Shown here: piece by piece, positions 42,844-51,814 of the stretch
Numbering within the stretch: position 1 is the stretch's first letter
Layout of the letters: each line of letters begins with the position of its first letter
Source of the DNA: Rhizobium jaguaris
GTDB taxonomy: Bacteria > Pseudomonadota > Alphaproteobacteria > Rhizobiales > Rhizobiaceae
DNA length: 64,000 nucleotides
Assembly: GCF_003627755.1 (NCBI RefSeq)
Contig: NZ_CP032694.1
Location: 549,501-613,500, forward strand
Direction of reading: 5' to 3'
Notes under the pieces: model-generated
What the model was told of the DNA's origin: nothing
Database searches by the model: none
The model's input: the letters and a program-made list of their open reading frames with translations, nothing else
Program-made: the position numbers and the translations under genes

Positions 42844-43794
42844 ATGGACAGTTCTGCAATCGCAGATCGACGGCAATTGCGCCGCAAGCTTGGCTTCTGG
42901 CGCGTCATCGCCGTTCTTCTCTTGGTGGCGCTTGGCTTCGCGCTTTACCGTTTCATCGCTGGTGACCTGGTACGTGGACCGCAGATCGCCCGCGTCGAGG
43001 TTACCGGGCTTATCCTGGACGACAAGGAGCTTTTGGAGCGGCTGAAGAGGATCCAGGATAACGATCAGGTCAAGGCGCTGATCGTGTCGATTTCATCGAC
43101 CGGCGGCACCACCTATGGCGGCGAACGCATCTTCAAGGCCATTCGCGCCGTTGCCGCGAAGAAGCCGGTCGTCTCCGATATCCGCACCGTGGCGGCGTCT
43201 GCTGGCTATATGATCGCCACGGCGGGCGACGACATCGTTGCCGGCGATACGTCGATCACTGGATCGATCGGCGTCATTTTTCAGTATCCGCAGGCGAAGG
43301 ACCTGTTCGACAAGCTCGGCGTGTCGTTGGAAGATATCAAGTCGGCACCGCTCAAGGCCGAGCCGTCGCCTTTCCATCCGGCAAGCGAAGAGGCCAAGAA
43401 CATGATCCGCAACATGGTCATGGACAGCTATGGCTGGTTCGTCGATCTTGTCGCCGACCGCCGCAAATTGCCGCGCGAGGACGTGCTGAAGCTCGCAGAC
43501 GGCAGTATCTTCACCGGTCGGCAGGCACTGCAGAACAAGCTGATCGACACGCTCGGTGGCGAGGACGAAATTCGCACCTATCTCGCCACGCGCAAGGTCA
43601 AAAAGGATCTGCCGATCGTCGATTGGAAGGCCGAGGACAAAACCTCATTCTTCTCTTGGTCTGGCGCCGCTTCCCGGTTGCTAAATCTCTTCGGTTATGA
43701 TGATTTTATGAAGGGAGAGGATCTCCAGAAATTTATGACCGAGAAGTTGTTTCTTGACGGCCTGCTTTCTGTTTGGCAGGGTGCAGCCAATTGA
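42844..43794 (+). CDS. sppA: Signal peptide peptidase SppA, short (36K) type
   Basis: 316 residues. One N-terminal membrane helix (FWRVIAVLLLVALGFALYRFIAG), then a ClpP-like S49 domain: SSTGGTTYGGERIF, nucleophile Ser in VAASAGYMIATAGDDIVAG, and the general-base Lys in IKSAPLKAEPSPF. It degrades cleaved signal peptides in the inner membrane. GGGGAGA precedes the ATG. It is followed after 26 bp by ihfB; likely co-transcribed. Confidence 0.94.
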   Translation: MDSSAIADRRQLRRKLGFWRVIAVLLLVALGFALYRFIAGDLVRGPQIARVEVTGLILDDKELLERLKRIQDNDQVKALIVSISSTGGTTYGGERIFKAIRAVAAKKPVVSDIRTVAASAGYMIATAGDDIVAGDTSITGSIGVIFQYPQAKDLFDKLGVSLEDIKSAPLKAEPSPFHPASEEAKNMIRNMVMDSYGWFVDLVADRRKLPREDVLKLADGSIFTGRQALQNKLIDTLGGEDEIRTYLATRKVKKDLPIVDWKAEDKTSFFSWSGAASRLLNLFGYDDFMKGEDLQKFMTEKLFLDGLLSVWQGAAN

Positions 43795-43820
43795 TAAATC
43801 AATGATTTAAGGGGGCAACC

Positions 43821-44126
43821 GTGATTAAGTCGGAATTGGTGCAGATTGTTGCGGCACGTAACCCACATCTCTACCACCGGGACGTCGAAAATATCGTCAA
43901 CGCTGTCCTCGACGAGATCACCGATGCGCTTGCCGCCGGAAATCGAGTGGAATTACGCGGTTTCGGCGCTTTTTCCGTCAAAAACAGGCCCTCGCGCTCT
44001 GGTCGCAACCCGCGCACCGGCGATACGGTGTTCGTCGAAGAAAAATGGGTTCCCTTCTTCAAGACGGGCAAGGAGCTGCGCGAGCGCCTCAATCCCGGCG
44101 CCGGTGACGAAGAAGACGACAATTAA
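43821..44126 (+). CDS. ihfB: Integration host factor subunit beta
   Basis: 101 residues with GTG start and GGGGG upstream. [37 protein letters not shown] and [49 protein letters not shown] are the dimerization helices and DNA-bending arm (with the intercalating Pro in RNPRTG). It forms a heterodimer with IHF-alpha and bends DNA in sigma-54 promoters and recombination. Follows sppA. Confidence 0.97.
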   Translation: MIKSELVQIVAARNPHLYHRDVENIVNAVLDEITDALAAGNRVELRGFGAFSVKNRPSRSGRNPRTGDTVFVEEKWVPFFKTGKELRERLNPGAGDEEDDN

Positions 44127-44282
44127 TCGTCGTTTTGACCGATAGTCTTCGCCAATGTCCCCGGTGGACATGATTGTGCCGCGACCAGGTGGCACTTGAA
44201 CTCGGCCCGGTCTTTCTTATTCTGCGGCTATAGGCGATAGAAGTGCATGGCACGGATGCGCCTGGACAAAGGAGCGTTCGCC

Positions 44283-44615
44283 ATGGCCAAGAAGATCATC
44301 AATCTGCTGATATTGCTGCCGCTCGGCATCATCCTCATCATCTTCTGCGTCGCCAACCGGCAGTCCGTGACGCTGGCGCTCAATCCGTTTAGACCCGACG
44401 ATCAGGTGCTGTCGCTGAACGCGCCGCTTTTCGTGCTGCTGTTTGTCGCATTGATCATCGGTATGATGGTCGGCGCAGCGGTCACCTGGTTCAATCAGGG
44501 CAAACACCGCAAACTCGCCCGCAGCCAATCGCGCGAAGCCGTACGCTGGCAGGCGGAAGCCGACAAGCACCGCACTCGCGCCGAACAGATTGCCGGCCAG
44601 CTTCCGGCAAAGTGA
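44283..44615 (+). CDS. LapA-family (DUF1049) inner-membrane protein
   Basis: 110 residues from ATG 44283, with AAGGAG eight bases upstream. Two membrane helices (INLLILLPLGIILIIFCVA and LFVLLFVALIIGMMVGAAVTWF) flank a short NRQSVTLALNPF loop, then a charged C-terminal helix. This is the LapA/YciS topology; in E. coli such proteins regulate LPS assembly. The same order ihfB-lapA occurs in many Proteobacteria. Confidence 0.88.
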   Translation: MAKKIINLLILLPLGIILIIFCVANRQSVTLALNPFRPDDQVLSLNAPLFVLLFVALIIGMMVGAAVTWFNQGKHRKLARSQSREAVRWQAEADKHRTRAEQIAGQLPAK

Positions 44616-44643
44616 CCAAAGCGCCGAGCGTTCATTGAACGCT

Positions 44644-45093
44644 CTATTCGCCGCTGAGCCGCATGTCCTTGTAATCGCCCTCAGGCGATGAGCCGTCGCC
44701 CACGATTTCGAAACCAAGGGTGCGGTAAAAGGCCATGGCGCGCGTATTCTTCACCAGGCATTTCAGCCGGTAGCGCCGCTTCGGCCATTCTGGCAGCGCG
44801 GCGAGGAGCGCCTTGCCGGCGCCTAGGCCCTGAAATGCGGGCTCGATATAGAGCATATGGATGAAATCATCCGGTTCCCACAGCGCCATGAAGCCGGCGA
44901 TGGTCCCATTCCGGTCCTCGCAGACGAAGATGCGTTCGCCCTGCGTGTGAATGACGAAATCCGTATTGTGAAATTCGCGTGGATCGACCCAGAGAAACGT
45001 GATGCGGCGTACGCGGAGATAAATATCGGCGAGAACGTCCGTATCCCGCTCGCATGCCGGCCGGATGGTCCAGAGATCTGATTTTGACGTCAT
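44644..45093 (-). CDS. GNAT-family N-acetyltransferase
   Basis: 149 residues. The acetyl-CoA pyrophosphate loop is in HMLYIEPAFQGLGAGKALLAAL (Q/RxxGxG/A), and KCLVKNTRAMAFYRTLGFEIVGDG is the C-terminal GNAT motif. Substrate unknown. It is convergent with lapA and has a RIME-like repeat ten bases upstream of its start. Confidence 0.9.
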   Translation of the reverse strand: MTSKSDLWTIRPACERDTDVLADIYLRVRRITFLWVDPREFHNTDFVIHTQGERIFVCEDRNGTIAGFMALWEPDDFIHMLYIEPAFQGLGAGKALLAALPEWPKRRYRLKCLVKNTRAMAFYRTLGFEIVGDGSSPEGDYKDMRLSGE

Positions 45094-45102
45094 GAGCAGC
45101 CT

Positions 45103-45206
45103 AGAGCCATTCCAGGAAAAGTGCGAAGCGGTTTTCCGTCCGGAAATCGCGTAAAAACAAAAGGATAGAGCGGGAAAGCGGTTCCTTGAAACGCTGAACC
45201 CGCTCT
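45103..45206. repeat. RIME-like intergenic mosaic repeat, copy 3
   Basis: About 104 bp, AGAGCCATTCCAGG ... CCCGCTCT, with both palindromic halves as in copy 1 (6601-6700). It lies between two minus-strand genes. Confidence 0.8.
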
Positions 45207-45230
45207 ATGGGCGTCTGGTGACGATCGCTA

Positions 45231-45683
45231 TCAAGCGGTGGCCTGGCCATTCAGGGCCGCGGTGAAATCCGCGAAGAACTGCTGAGCCAGTTTCTTGGCG
45301 CTGGAATCGACCAGCCGCGAGCCGAGCTGGGCGATCTTGCCGCCGACCTGGGCCTTGGCCTCATAGCGCAGGATCGTCTCGCCGCCTTCTTCTTCCAGAG
45401 TAACATCGGCCCCGCCCTTGGCAAAGCCGGCAATGCCGCCCTTTCCTTCACCGGAGATCGTATAGCTCTCCGGCGCATTGATATTGGACAGCGTCACTTC
45501 ACCGTTGAAGGAAGCGGAGACCGGGCCGATCTTCAATTTCACCGTTGCCGTCAGCTCGGTCGGTGAAATCTTTTCCAGGCTCTGACAGCCGGGAATGCAC
45601 TGCTTGAGGATATCGGGGTCGTTCAGCGCGGCCCATACGACGTCCCGCGGCGCGGCAATCCGTTCTTCACCGGTCATATCCAT
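45231..45683 (-). CDS. CoxG-like SRPBCC carbon-monoxide dehydrogenase subunit G family protein
   Basis: 150 residues from ATG 45683. MDMTGEERIAAPRDVVWAALNDPDILKQCIPGCQSLEKISPTELTATVKLKIGPV is the diagnostic N-terminus of CoxG/DUF1857-like SRPBCC proteins; the C-terminus has GGKIAQLGSRLVDSSAKKLAQQFF. CoxG helps anchor or mature molybdenum hydroxylases; no coxMSL genes are in the window, so the partner is elsewhere or different. Lies between two oppositely placed transcription units. Confidence 0.9.
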   Translation of the reverse strand: MDMTGEERIAAPRDVVWAALNDPDILKQCIPGCQSLEKISPTELTATVKLKIGPVSASFNGEVTLSNINAPESYTISGEGKGGIAGFAKGGADVTLEEEGGETILRYEAKAQVGGKIAQLGSRLVDSSAKKLAQQFFADFTAALNGQATA

Positions 45684-45794
45684 GGCAATCCTCCCGATCT
45701 GGCATTTTGTCCGGGGATAATCGCAGATCGGAAAGCGCTTTGCCAAGTGGCGGCCAGATGCTATTTGCACGCACATATCAATTTTGAGACAAGC

Positions 45795-46952
45795 ATGGTG
45801 AAACAGAAGGAACGCCGGCCCGGCCAGAAAGCTGCAGGCAACCCCGGCACAAAGCCCCAAAGGGATGCCAGGCGTGACGGGCCGATAAAGACCGGCAAGC
45901 CATCGGCAAAGCCCGCACGTGATGCCGGCGCGAGATCTGCGCCGGCTGTGCGTGACCGTGGCGAGCGGACGGCGGAGCCGCGGATTGCGGCATCTGTTTC
46001 GGTAGCGCCCGAACGCCCGTTGATCGTGCGAAACGGCGAGCGTCCGGCTGAGCGCGTACCTGTCATCCTCGAATCGCTGGGTGCTGGGGATTTCCACCTG
46101 ATCGACAGCGGCAACGGGTTGAAGCTCGAACAATATGGCCCCTATCGCATCGTCCGACCGGAGGCGCAGGCATTATGGCAACCATCGCTTGCGAACCGCA
46201 TCTGGGACAATGCGGATGCGATCTTCACCGGCGATACCGATGAAGACGGCATGGGCCGCTGGCGGTTTCCACGCGAAGCGCTCGGCGAGACCTGGCCGCT
46301 GCAATTGCTCGGCATCGATTTTCTGGGCCGCTTCACCGCCTTCCGCCATGTCGGCGTGTTCCCGGAGCAGATCGTCCACTGGGCCTGGATGAAAGAACAG
46401 GTCGAAATCGCAAACCGGCCGCTGAAAGTGCTGAACCTCTTCGGCTATACCGGCGTCGCCTCGCTGGTCGCTGCGGCTGCCGGCGCAGAAGTCACCCATG
46501 TCGACGCCTCGAAGAAAGCGATCGGCTGGGCGCGGGAAAACCAGGCGCTCGGCCACATGGAAAAGCTGCCGATCCGCTGGATCTGCGAAGACGCCATGAA
46601 ATTCATCCTGCGCGAGGAACGTCGCGGCAGCAAATACGATATCATCCTGACTGACCCACCGAAATTCGGCCGCGGCCCGAATGGCGAGGTCTGGCATCTC
46701 TTCGAACACCTGCCGTCGATGCTCGACATCTGCCGCGAGATCCTGTCGCCCAAGGCGCTTGGTCTGGTGCTGACGGCCTATTCCATCCGCGCCAGCTTCT
46801 ATTCGATCCATGAGCTGATGCGCGAAACCATGCGCGGCGCCGATGGTGCTGTCGAATCCGGCGAACTGGTCATCCGCGAGGCGGGCCTTGACGGCAAGAC
46901 GCCGGGCCGGGCGCTCTCCACATCCCTCTTCAGCCGCTGGGTGCCGAAATGA
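45795..46952 (+). CDS. Class I SAM-dependent rRNA methyltransferase (RlmI-like C-terminal domain)
   Basis: 385 residues from ATG 45795. A basic, proline/alanine-rich disordered tail (about 1-75) precedes a methyltransferase domain: VLNLFGYTGVASLVAAAAGAEVTHVDASKKAIGWARENQ (SAM loop and acidic strand 2) and YDIILTDPPKFGRGP (DPPxF catalytic motif), as in RlmI/RlmK m5C/m7G rRNA enzymes. A PUA domain is not evident. Its stop overlaps the next RNA methyltransferase (ATGA), suggesting joint rRNA/tRNA modification. Confidence 0.88.
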   Translation: MVKQKERRPGQKAAGNPGTKPQRDARRDGPIKTGKPSAKPARDAGARSAPAVRDRGERTAEPRIAASVSVAPERPLIVRNGERPAERVPVILESLGAGDFHLIDSGNGLKLEQYGPYRIVRPEAQALWQPSLANRIWDNADAIFTGDTDEDGMGRWRFPREALGETWPLQLLGIDFLGRFTAFRHVGVFPEQIVHWAWMKEQVEIANRPLKVLNLFGYTGVASLVAAAAGAEVTHVDASKKAIGWARENQALGHMEKLPIRWICEDAMKFILREERRGSKYDIILTDPPKFGRGPNGEVWHLFEHLPSMLDICREILSPKALGLVLTAYSIRASFYSIHELMRETMRGADGAVESGELVIREAGLDGKTPGRALSTSLFSRWVPK

Positions 46953-47809
46953 TTCACGATTTCCGCAATGACGGCCCTCGCAAGGTCGGACATGTCAAGG
47001 AGGTCACCTCCCTTGCCAATCCGATCATCAAGGACATCAAGGCGCTGACCAATAAGAAGTCGCGCGAGGAAAGCGGCGACTTCCTCGCGGAAGGCTTGAA
47101 GCTGGTTATCGATGCCTTGGAGCTCGGCTGGACCATTCGCACGCTGGTCTACGCCAAGGCAGCGAAAGGCAAGCCTCTGGTCGAGCAAGTCGCTGCCAAA
47201 ACCGTCGCTGCCGGCGGGCTTGTGCTCGAAGTCAGCGAAAAGGTTATCGCCTCCATCACCCGCCGCGACAATCCCCAGATGGTGGTTGGCATTTTCGATC
47301 AGCGCTGGCGGCAGCTCCGGGACGTCAGGCCGAAGACCGGCGAGACCTGGGTGGCGCTCGATCGCGTACGTGACCCCGGCAATCTCGGCACGATCATCCG
47401 CACCTCGGATGCAGCCGGTGCCTCAGGCGTCATCCTCGTTGGTGAGACGACGGACCCGTTTTCGCTGGAAACCGTCAGGGCAACCATGGGCTCGGTCTTC
47501 GCGGTTCCCGTCGTCAAGGCGACGCCGGAGGAATTTCTGGCCTGGAAGAGGACGGCCGGAGTCTCTGTCGTCGCCACCCATCTGGCCGGCGCCGTCGATT
47601 ACCGGACGATCGACTACAAGAAAAGGCCCATCGTACTGCTGATGGGCAACGAACAATCCGGTTTGCCGGATGCCTTGGCGAAGGAGGCCGATGCGCTTGC
47701 TCGCATCCCGCAGGCCGGCCGCGCCGACAGCCTCAATCTGGCGGTGGCGACGGCCGTGATGCTGTTCGAAGCCCGCCGCCATCTTCTGACCCTCAGCGAG
47801 ACGCGATGA
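46949..47809 (+). CDS. SpoU/TrmH-family RNA 2'-O-methyltransferase
   Basis: 286 residues. An N-terminal L30e-like substrate domain ([31 protein letters not shown]) is followed by the SPOUT knot: [28 protein letters not shown] (motif 1), [13 protein letters not shown] (motif 2) and [22 protein letters not shown] (motif 3). It methylates ribose 2'-OH in rRNA or tRNA; target not determinable. Overlaps the preceding gene and lspA by four bases each, so the three are translationally coupled. Confidence 0.94.
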   Translation: MIHDFRNDGPRKVGHVKEVTSLANPIIKDIKALTNKKSREESGDFLAEGLKLVIDALELGWTIRTLVYAKAAKGKPLVEQVAAKTVAAGGLVLEVSEKVIASITRRDNPQMVVGIFDQRWRQLRDVRPKTGETWVALDRVRDPGNLGTIIRTSDAAGASGVILVGETTDPFSLETVRATMGSVFAVPVVKATPEEFLAWKRTAGVSVVATHLAGAVDYRTIDYKKRPIVLLMGNEQSGLPDALAKEADALARIPQAGRADSLNLAVATAVMLFEARRHLLTLSETR

Positions 47810-48324
47810 CCGACAGCGAGATGAACGAACAAACGCCCGCAAAACCCGCGCTGTTTTCCCGGCCGTTGCCGATCCTGATTTTCATTGTGGTCGCCGTCAT
47901 CCTTGACCAGGCCGTCAAGATCATGGTCGACAATTGGCTGCCTTTGCAGGAGATGGTGCCGGTCGTTCCGATGCTGGCGCTCTATCGCACCTATAATCTC
48001 GGCGTCGCTTTTTCGATGCTGTCGGGCATGGACGGCTGGTTCATCGTCGGCATGCGGCTCGTCATCGTAGTTTTCGTGCTCTGGCTCTGGCGGCGTACGC
48101 CCAATCATCGCTGGCTCGCCCATCTGGGCTTTGCCTTGATCATCGCGGGCGCGCTCGGCAACCTGGTCGACCGGTTCCTCTACGGCCATGTGATTGATTA
48201 CATTCTTTTCCATACGGAGACGTGGTCGTTCGCCGTCTTCAATCTCGCCGACAGTTTCATCACGGTCGGGGCGGGTTGCGTCATTCTGGACGAGCTGCTC
48301 CTGCCGAAAAAGGCGAAAGCGTAA
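47806..48324 (+). CDS. lspA: Lipoprotein signal peptidase
   Basis: 172 residues, four membrane helices. The catalytic aspartates are in [19 protein letters not shown] and [36 protein letters not shown] and NLGVAFSML are the other conserved blocks. It cleaves prolipoprotein signal peptides after diacylglyceryl modification. Four-base overlap with the TrmH-like gene. Confidence 0.97.
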   Translation: MTDSEMNEQTPAKPALFSRPLPILIFIVVAVILDQAVKIMVDNWLPLQEMVPVVPMLALYRTYNLGVAFSMLSGMDGWFIVGMRLVIVVFVLWLWRRTPNHRWLAHLGFALIIAGALGNLVDRFLYGHVIDYILFHTETWSFAVFNLADSFITVGAGCVILDELLLPKKAKA

Positions 48325-48379
48325 AATTCTAGCGAATCCCTGAAGGCATCGGGAAGAGTGCGCATGTTAGCAAGACTAC

Positions 48380-50671
48380 ATGAGCACTCTGGCAAACCTG
48401 CAGGAAAAGCTTGTCGCCGCCATCGCCGACGACCACACTAAGCCGCGCGAACGGCCGGTCGAAGACGCGCCTCTCGCCGCCGCCGATCCCATCGAGATTT
48501 CGCCGGCTAATATTCCGGATGCGCCACAGTCTGCGTTTCCCCAATGGCTGCAACGCCATTGGCTGAGCGGCGGCGGCTTGATCGGCGGCGTGGCGCTCAT
48601 GTCGGTCGGCTATGCGGGTGGCCCGCTGGCACTTGCCGCGCTGCTTGGCCTGATCGCACTGACGATCGTCGTTGCCGGCATCTTCCGCAGGCGGCATGCC
48701 GCCCGCAAGATTCTGACGGATGCGCCCACACTTAGCGAACACGAGCATGATCGTCTCTGGGAGAGCAACGAAAGCACGAGCTTGCTTGCCACCATCCACG
48801 ATGCGCTTGGCGATATCACCGTGACGCGCGACATCGAACGCCGCATCGTCCATGCCAATGCCACCTTCCGCAAACTGACCGGCAAATCGAACCCAGAAGG
48901 TTTGACGCTGGAGGAGGCAGGTCTTGCCTTCCGCACCGCGACAGCTTCGCAGCGTCAAGACGCCGAGATTTCCACGCCGGAAGGCCCGCGCATCTTTGCC
49001 TGGCACGATGTCATGTTCCGCGATCCCGCGACTGGACAGTTGAGAATCCAGAGCGTCGCCCGCGATGTCACTGAGGAGCGGCAGGCCGCGCGTCTCCGCG
49101 AAGAAGCACGGCTGAAGGCAGAATATAACAGCGCCGCCAAATCGCGGCTGCTCGCCACCGTCAGCCACGAGGTTCGAACGCCGCTGTCGGGAATTCTCGG
49201 TATGAACCACCTGCTTGCCCAGACGCCGCTGACGCGGGAGCAAGCCAACTATCTGACCGGCATCCGCCAGTCCGGCAATGCCCTCGTACAACTCGTAGAA
49301 GACCTGCTGGATTTTTCGACGATCGAAGTCGGCCGCTTCCAGCTACGGCCGCGCGCAGAGCACCTGCGGCCGCTGCTGGAAGGCGTCGTCGAAATGCTCG
49401 CCCACCGCGCCCATGAAAAAGGTATAGAAATTGCCGCGACCGTCGCGGCGGACGTTCCCGAAACCATGGAATTCGATCCCGCCCGGCTCCGCCAGGTGTT
49501 GTTCAACGTCATCGGCAATGCGGTGAAATTTACCCAGAGCGGCGGCGTCCTGATCCGCGCTGGCCTCGATGGCGATAATCTGGTGATATCGGTCCGCGAC
49601 AGCGGCCCGGGAATGACTGAGGAAGAGCAGGCGCATATCTTCGGCGAATTCGAACAAGCCGGCAATGTGTTGGACAGAAGCGCCGGCACCGGCCTGGGGC
49701 TTGCGATCTCCGCCCGCATCCTGCGCGAGTTCGGCGGCGCATTGAGCGTCGCCAGCGAGCGCGGCAAGGGCAGCGAATTCACCATCCGCTTTCCCATTTC
49801 CATCATCGCTGGAGAAAGCGAACACAGCAGGCGCGGCGACCTGCTCGAAGCGTCCGGCGTCCTGCTGCTGGCACCCGAGGGGGCGGCAAGCACCGCAATT
49901 GCCGAGACCATCCGCACGCTCGGCGGCCGCTGCCGCCTGATCGGTCCCGACGATGTGGAAAATCTGACACACTCTGCCGTCCGTTGTGAAGACGGGCCTC
50001 TGACGGATGTCATCGTCGATCATCGCATGGCGCCATGGTATTTCCGGGAGGGAACCGAACTGGCCGCCTCCGGCTTCAGAAAGATTTTTCTGGTCAATCC
50101 CGAGGAGCGCAACACGCATCCGCTCGATCTTTTCGATGCCTGGTTGATCCGTCCGTTGCGCGAACAATCGCTGATCGATGTGCTGAGCGGTCGCATGCGC
50201 GGCATGGAAAAGCGCGATGTGCTAAACGACAGCCCATCCGGATTCGGTCTTGTGACGCCGGAAGCGACGGATATCGCCCTTAACGTTCTGCTCGGGGAAG
50301 ATGATCCCGTCAATGCCATGCTGGTGCGCGCCATGCTCGCCAAAGCTGGCCACAGGGTTCGCCTCGTCGAGGATTTCGGCGGCCTGCTCGCCCGTGCCGA
50401 AAATAGCGAGAATCGCCCTGACGTCGTCGTCACCGATCTCACCATGCCCGGCGGTGAGGGTGCCGCGATGCTCGCACAACTGAGGGCGCTGGAGCGCCGG
50501 TACGGGCTTTCACCGCTGCCAGTGATCGTGCTGACGGCCGACAGCCGCGACGCTATCCGCCGTCAGGCTCTGCTGGCCGGGGCCGACGCCGTCATCGTCA
50601 AGCCGGTCGACCCCGGGCGCCTGATTGCCGAAGTACAAGGCCTGTCGCGGCAGGCTCTCCGGCGTACCTAG
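48380..50671 (+). CDS. Hybrid sensor histidine kinase / response regulator
   Basis: 763 residues: two membrane helices (about 63-101) with hardly any periplasmic loop, a PAS domain (about 138-235), a dimerization/phosphoacceptor domain with His263 in LLATVSHEVRTPLSG, an HATPase domain (N-box NVIGNAVKFTQ, G1 DSGPGM, G2 GTGLGLAI), a linker resembling a degenerate receiver (about 480-610), and a C-terminal receiver (LLGEDDPVNAMLVRAML, phospho-Asp in VVVTDLTMPGGEG, Lys in VIVKPVD). The signal is probably cytoplasmic or membrane-sensed. No cognate regulator is adjacent. It ends in a three-base overlap with a convergent small gene. Confidence 0.93.
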   Translation: MSTLANLQEKLVAAIADDHTKPRERPVEDAPLAAADPIEISPANIPDAPQSAFPQWLQRHWLSGGGLIGGVALMSVGYAGGPLALAALLGLIALTIVVAGIFRRRHAARKILTDAPTLSEHEHDRLWESNESTSLLATIHDALGDITVTRDIERRIVHANATFRKLTGKSNPEGLTLEEAGLAFRTATASQRQDAEISTPEGPRIFAWHDVMFRDPATGQLRIQSVARDVTEERQAARLREEARLKAEYNSAAKSRLLATVSHEVRTPLSGILGMNHLLAQTPLTREQANYLTGIRQSGNALVQLVEDLLDFSTIEVGRFQLRPRAEHLRPLLEGVVEMLAHRAHEKGIEIAATVAADVPETMEFDPARLRQVLFNVIGNAVKFTQSGGVLIRAGLDGDNLVISVRDSGPGMTEEEQAHIFGEFEQAGNVLDRSAGTGLGLAISARILREFGGALSVASERGKGSEFTIRFPISIIAGESEHSRRGDLLEASGVLLLAPEGAASTAIAETIRTLGGRCRLIGPDDVENLTHSAVRCEDGPLTDVIVDHRMAPWYFREGTELAASGFRKIFLVNPEERNTHPLDLFDAWLIRPLREQSLIDVLSGRMRGMEKRDVLNDSPSGFGLVTPEATDIALNVLLGEDDPVNAMLVRAMLAKAGHRVRLVEDFGGLLARAENSENRPDVVVTDLTMPGGEGAAMLAQLRALERRYGLSPLPVIVLTADSRDAIRRQALLAGADAVIVKPVDPGRLIAEVQGLSRQALRRT

Positions 50672-50838
50672 ATCGAAAACATATCTTCGAATCGTGATTC
50701 GGCGCCATCCGCTTGCTCGATGACGAACTGAGCCAAAAGCCGCTTCGCATCTTGTAAGAGCATCGCCTGGGATATAAAGGCTTCATCCAAATTCGGTGTT
50801 TGAAACAGGCACGGTTCTTGCTTTTCGCAAAGCACCAT
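50668..50838 (-). CDS. Small conserved-looking hypothetical protein (56 aa)
   Basis: Starts at ATG 50838 with AGGA seven bases upstream. The product, MVLCEKQEPCLFQTPNLDEAF then a helical LLQDAKRLLAQFVIEQADGAESRFEDMFSI, is amphipathic with two Cys. It occupies the gap between the kinase and olsB and its stop overlaps the kinase stop. I do not recognise a family; the ribosome site and exact fit into the gap support it being real. Confidence 0.45.
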   Translation of the reverse strand: MVLCEKQEPCLFQTPNLDEAFISQAMLLQDAKRLLAQFVIEQADGAESRFEDMFSI

Positions 50839-50902
50839 GTCACTTTCCTGTCGCACGAATTTGCTTTATGGCGCCTATATCAACCCGTAGAGGGGAGTCG
50901 CC

Positions 50903-51780
50903 ATGTCCATCGAAATTTTGAATCGCGAAGCTCAGGGCGAAATGGTTCAGTCCTCTAAGGCAACGGTTGCGCCGGTTGCCAGCGATGTGTTCGGACGCAT
51001 CGGAAATCTAGAAACACGCCTTGCTCGCACGGCGCGGGAGATCGACGCGGCTCAAGCCGTGCGCTATCGCGTCTTTGTCGAGGAGATGAATGCTCAACTG
51101 CCGGCCGAAGCCATGCGTCGCCAGCGCGATATCGATAGCTGGGATTCGATCTGCGATCATCTCTTGGTGCTCGATCGCTCGCTGGAAGGTGATTCGGAAG
51201 ATCAGATCGTCGGCACCTACCGCCTGCTGCGTCAGGATGTGGCGATGGCAAATGGCGGTTCTATTCCTCCTCGGAATTCGACATCGATGCTCTGCTTACC
51301 CGTCACCCCGACAAGCGCTTCATGGAACTTGGCCGCTCCTGCGTGCTGCCGGAATACCGCACGAAGCGTACGGTCGAGCTGCTGTGGCAGGGCAATTGGG
51401 CCTATTCGCTGAAACACGGTATGAACGCCATGTTCGGCTGCGCCTCATTCCCCGGCATCCGTCCGGAGCAGCATGCGCTGGCTCTCTCCTTCCTCTACCA
51501 TAACGTTATTGCCAAGGACGAATGGGCTGTTGGCGCGCTGCCATCGCTTGCCCGCACCATGGACCTGATGCCGGTCGAAGCTGTCAATTCCAAGAAGGCG
51601 CTGATGGCGCTGCCGCCGCTGATCAAGGGCTATCTTCGCCTCGGCGCGATGGTCGGCTCCACTGCCGTCGTCGATCATGCCTTCAACACGACGGACGTCT
51701 TGATCGTCCTGCCGATCGCCAGCATTTCGGACCGCTACGTCAACTATTACGGCGCCGACGCCGGTCGGTTCGCGAGCTGA
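50903..51780 (+). pseudogene. olsB: L-ornithine N-acyltransferase OlsB, frameshifted
   Basis: Two overlapping frames together make one OlsB-like GNAT protein of about 290 residues. The first (from ATG 50903) runs through LARTAREIDAAQAVRYRVFVEEM and IVGTYRLLRQDVAMANGG, the typical N-terminal half. At about 51258 the frame must shift by one base to continue FYSSSEFDIDALLTRHPDKRFMELGRSCVLPEYR and the rest, ending at 51780. A GGCGG-TTC run there looks one base short. In the original frame translation stops at 51412 after unrelated residues. OlsB transfers a 3-hydroxyacyl chain to ornithine in ornithine-lipid synthesis. Either a true mutation or a sequencing error; olsA is not in the window. Confidence 0.85.
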
Positions 51781-51814
51781 TCACGCAAGCCGGACTAGGC
51801 CGGCAACGGCCTCC

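Noticed and set aside
42516..42908. N-terminal extension of lptC or a remnant of ribonuclease D
   Set aside because: The frame is open but the sequence has no similarity to Rnd or LptC; the membrane helix places the LptC start at 42515.
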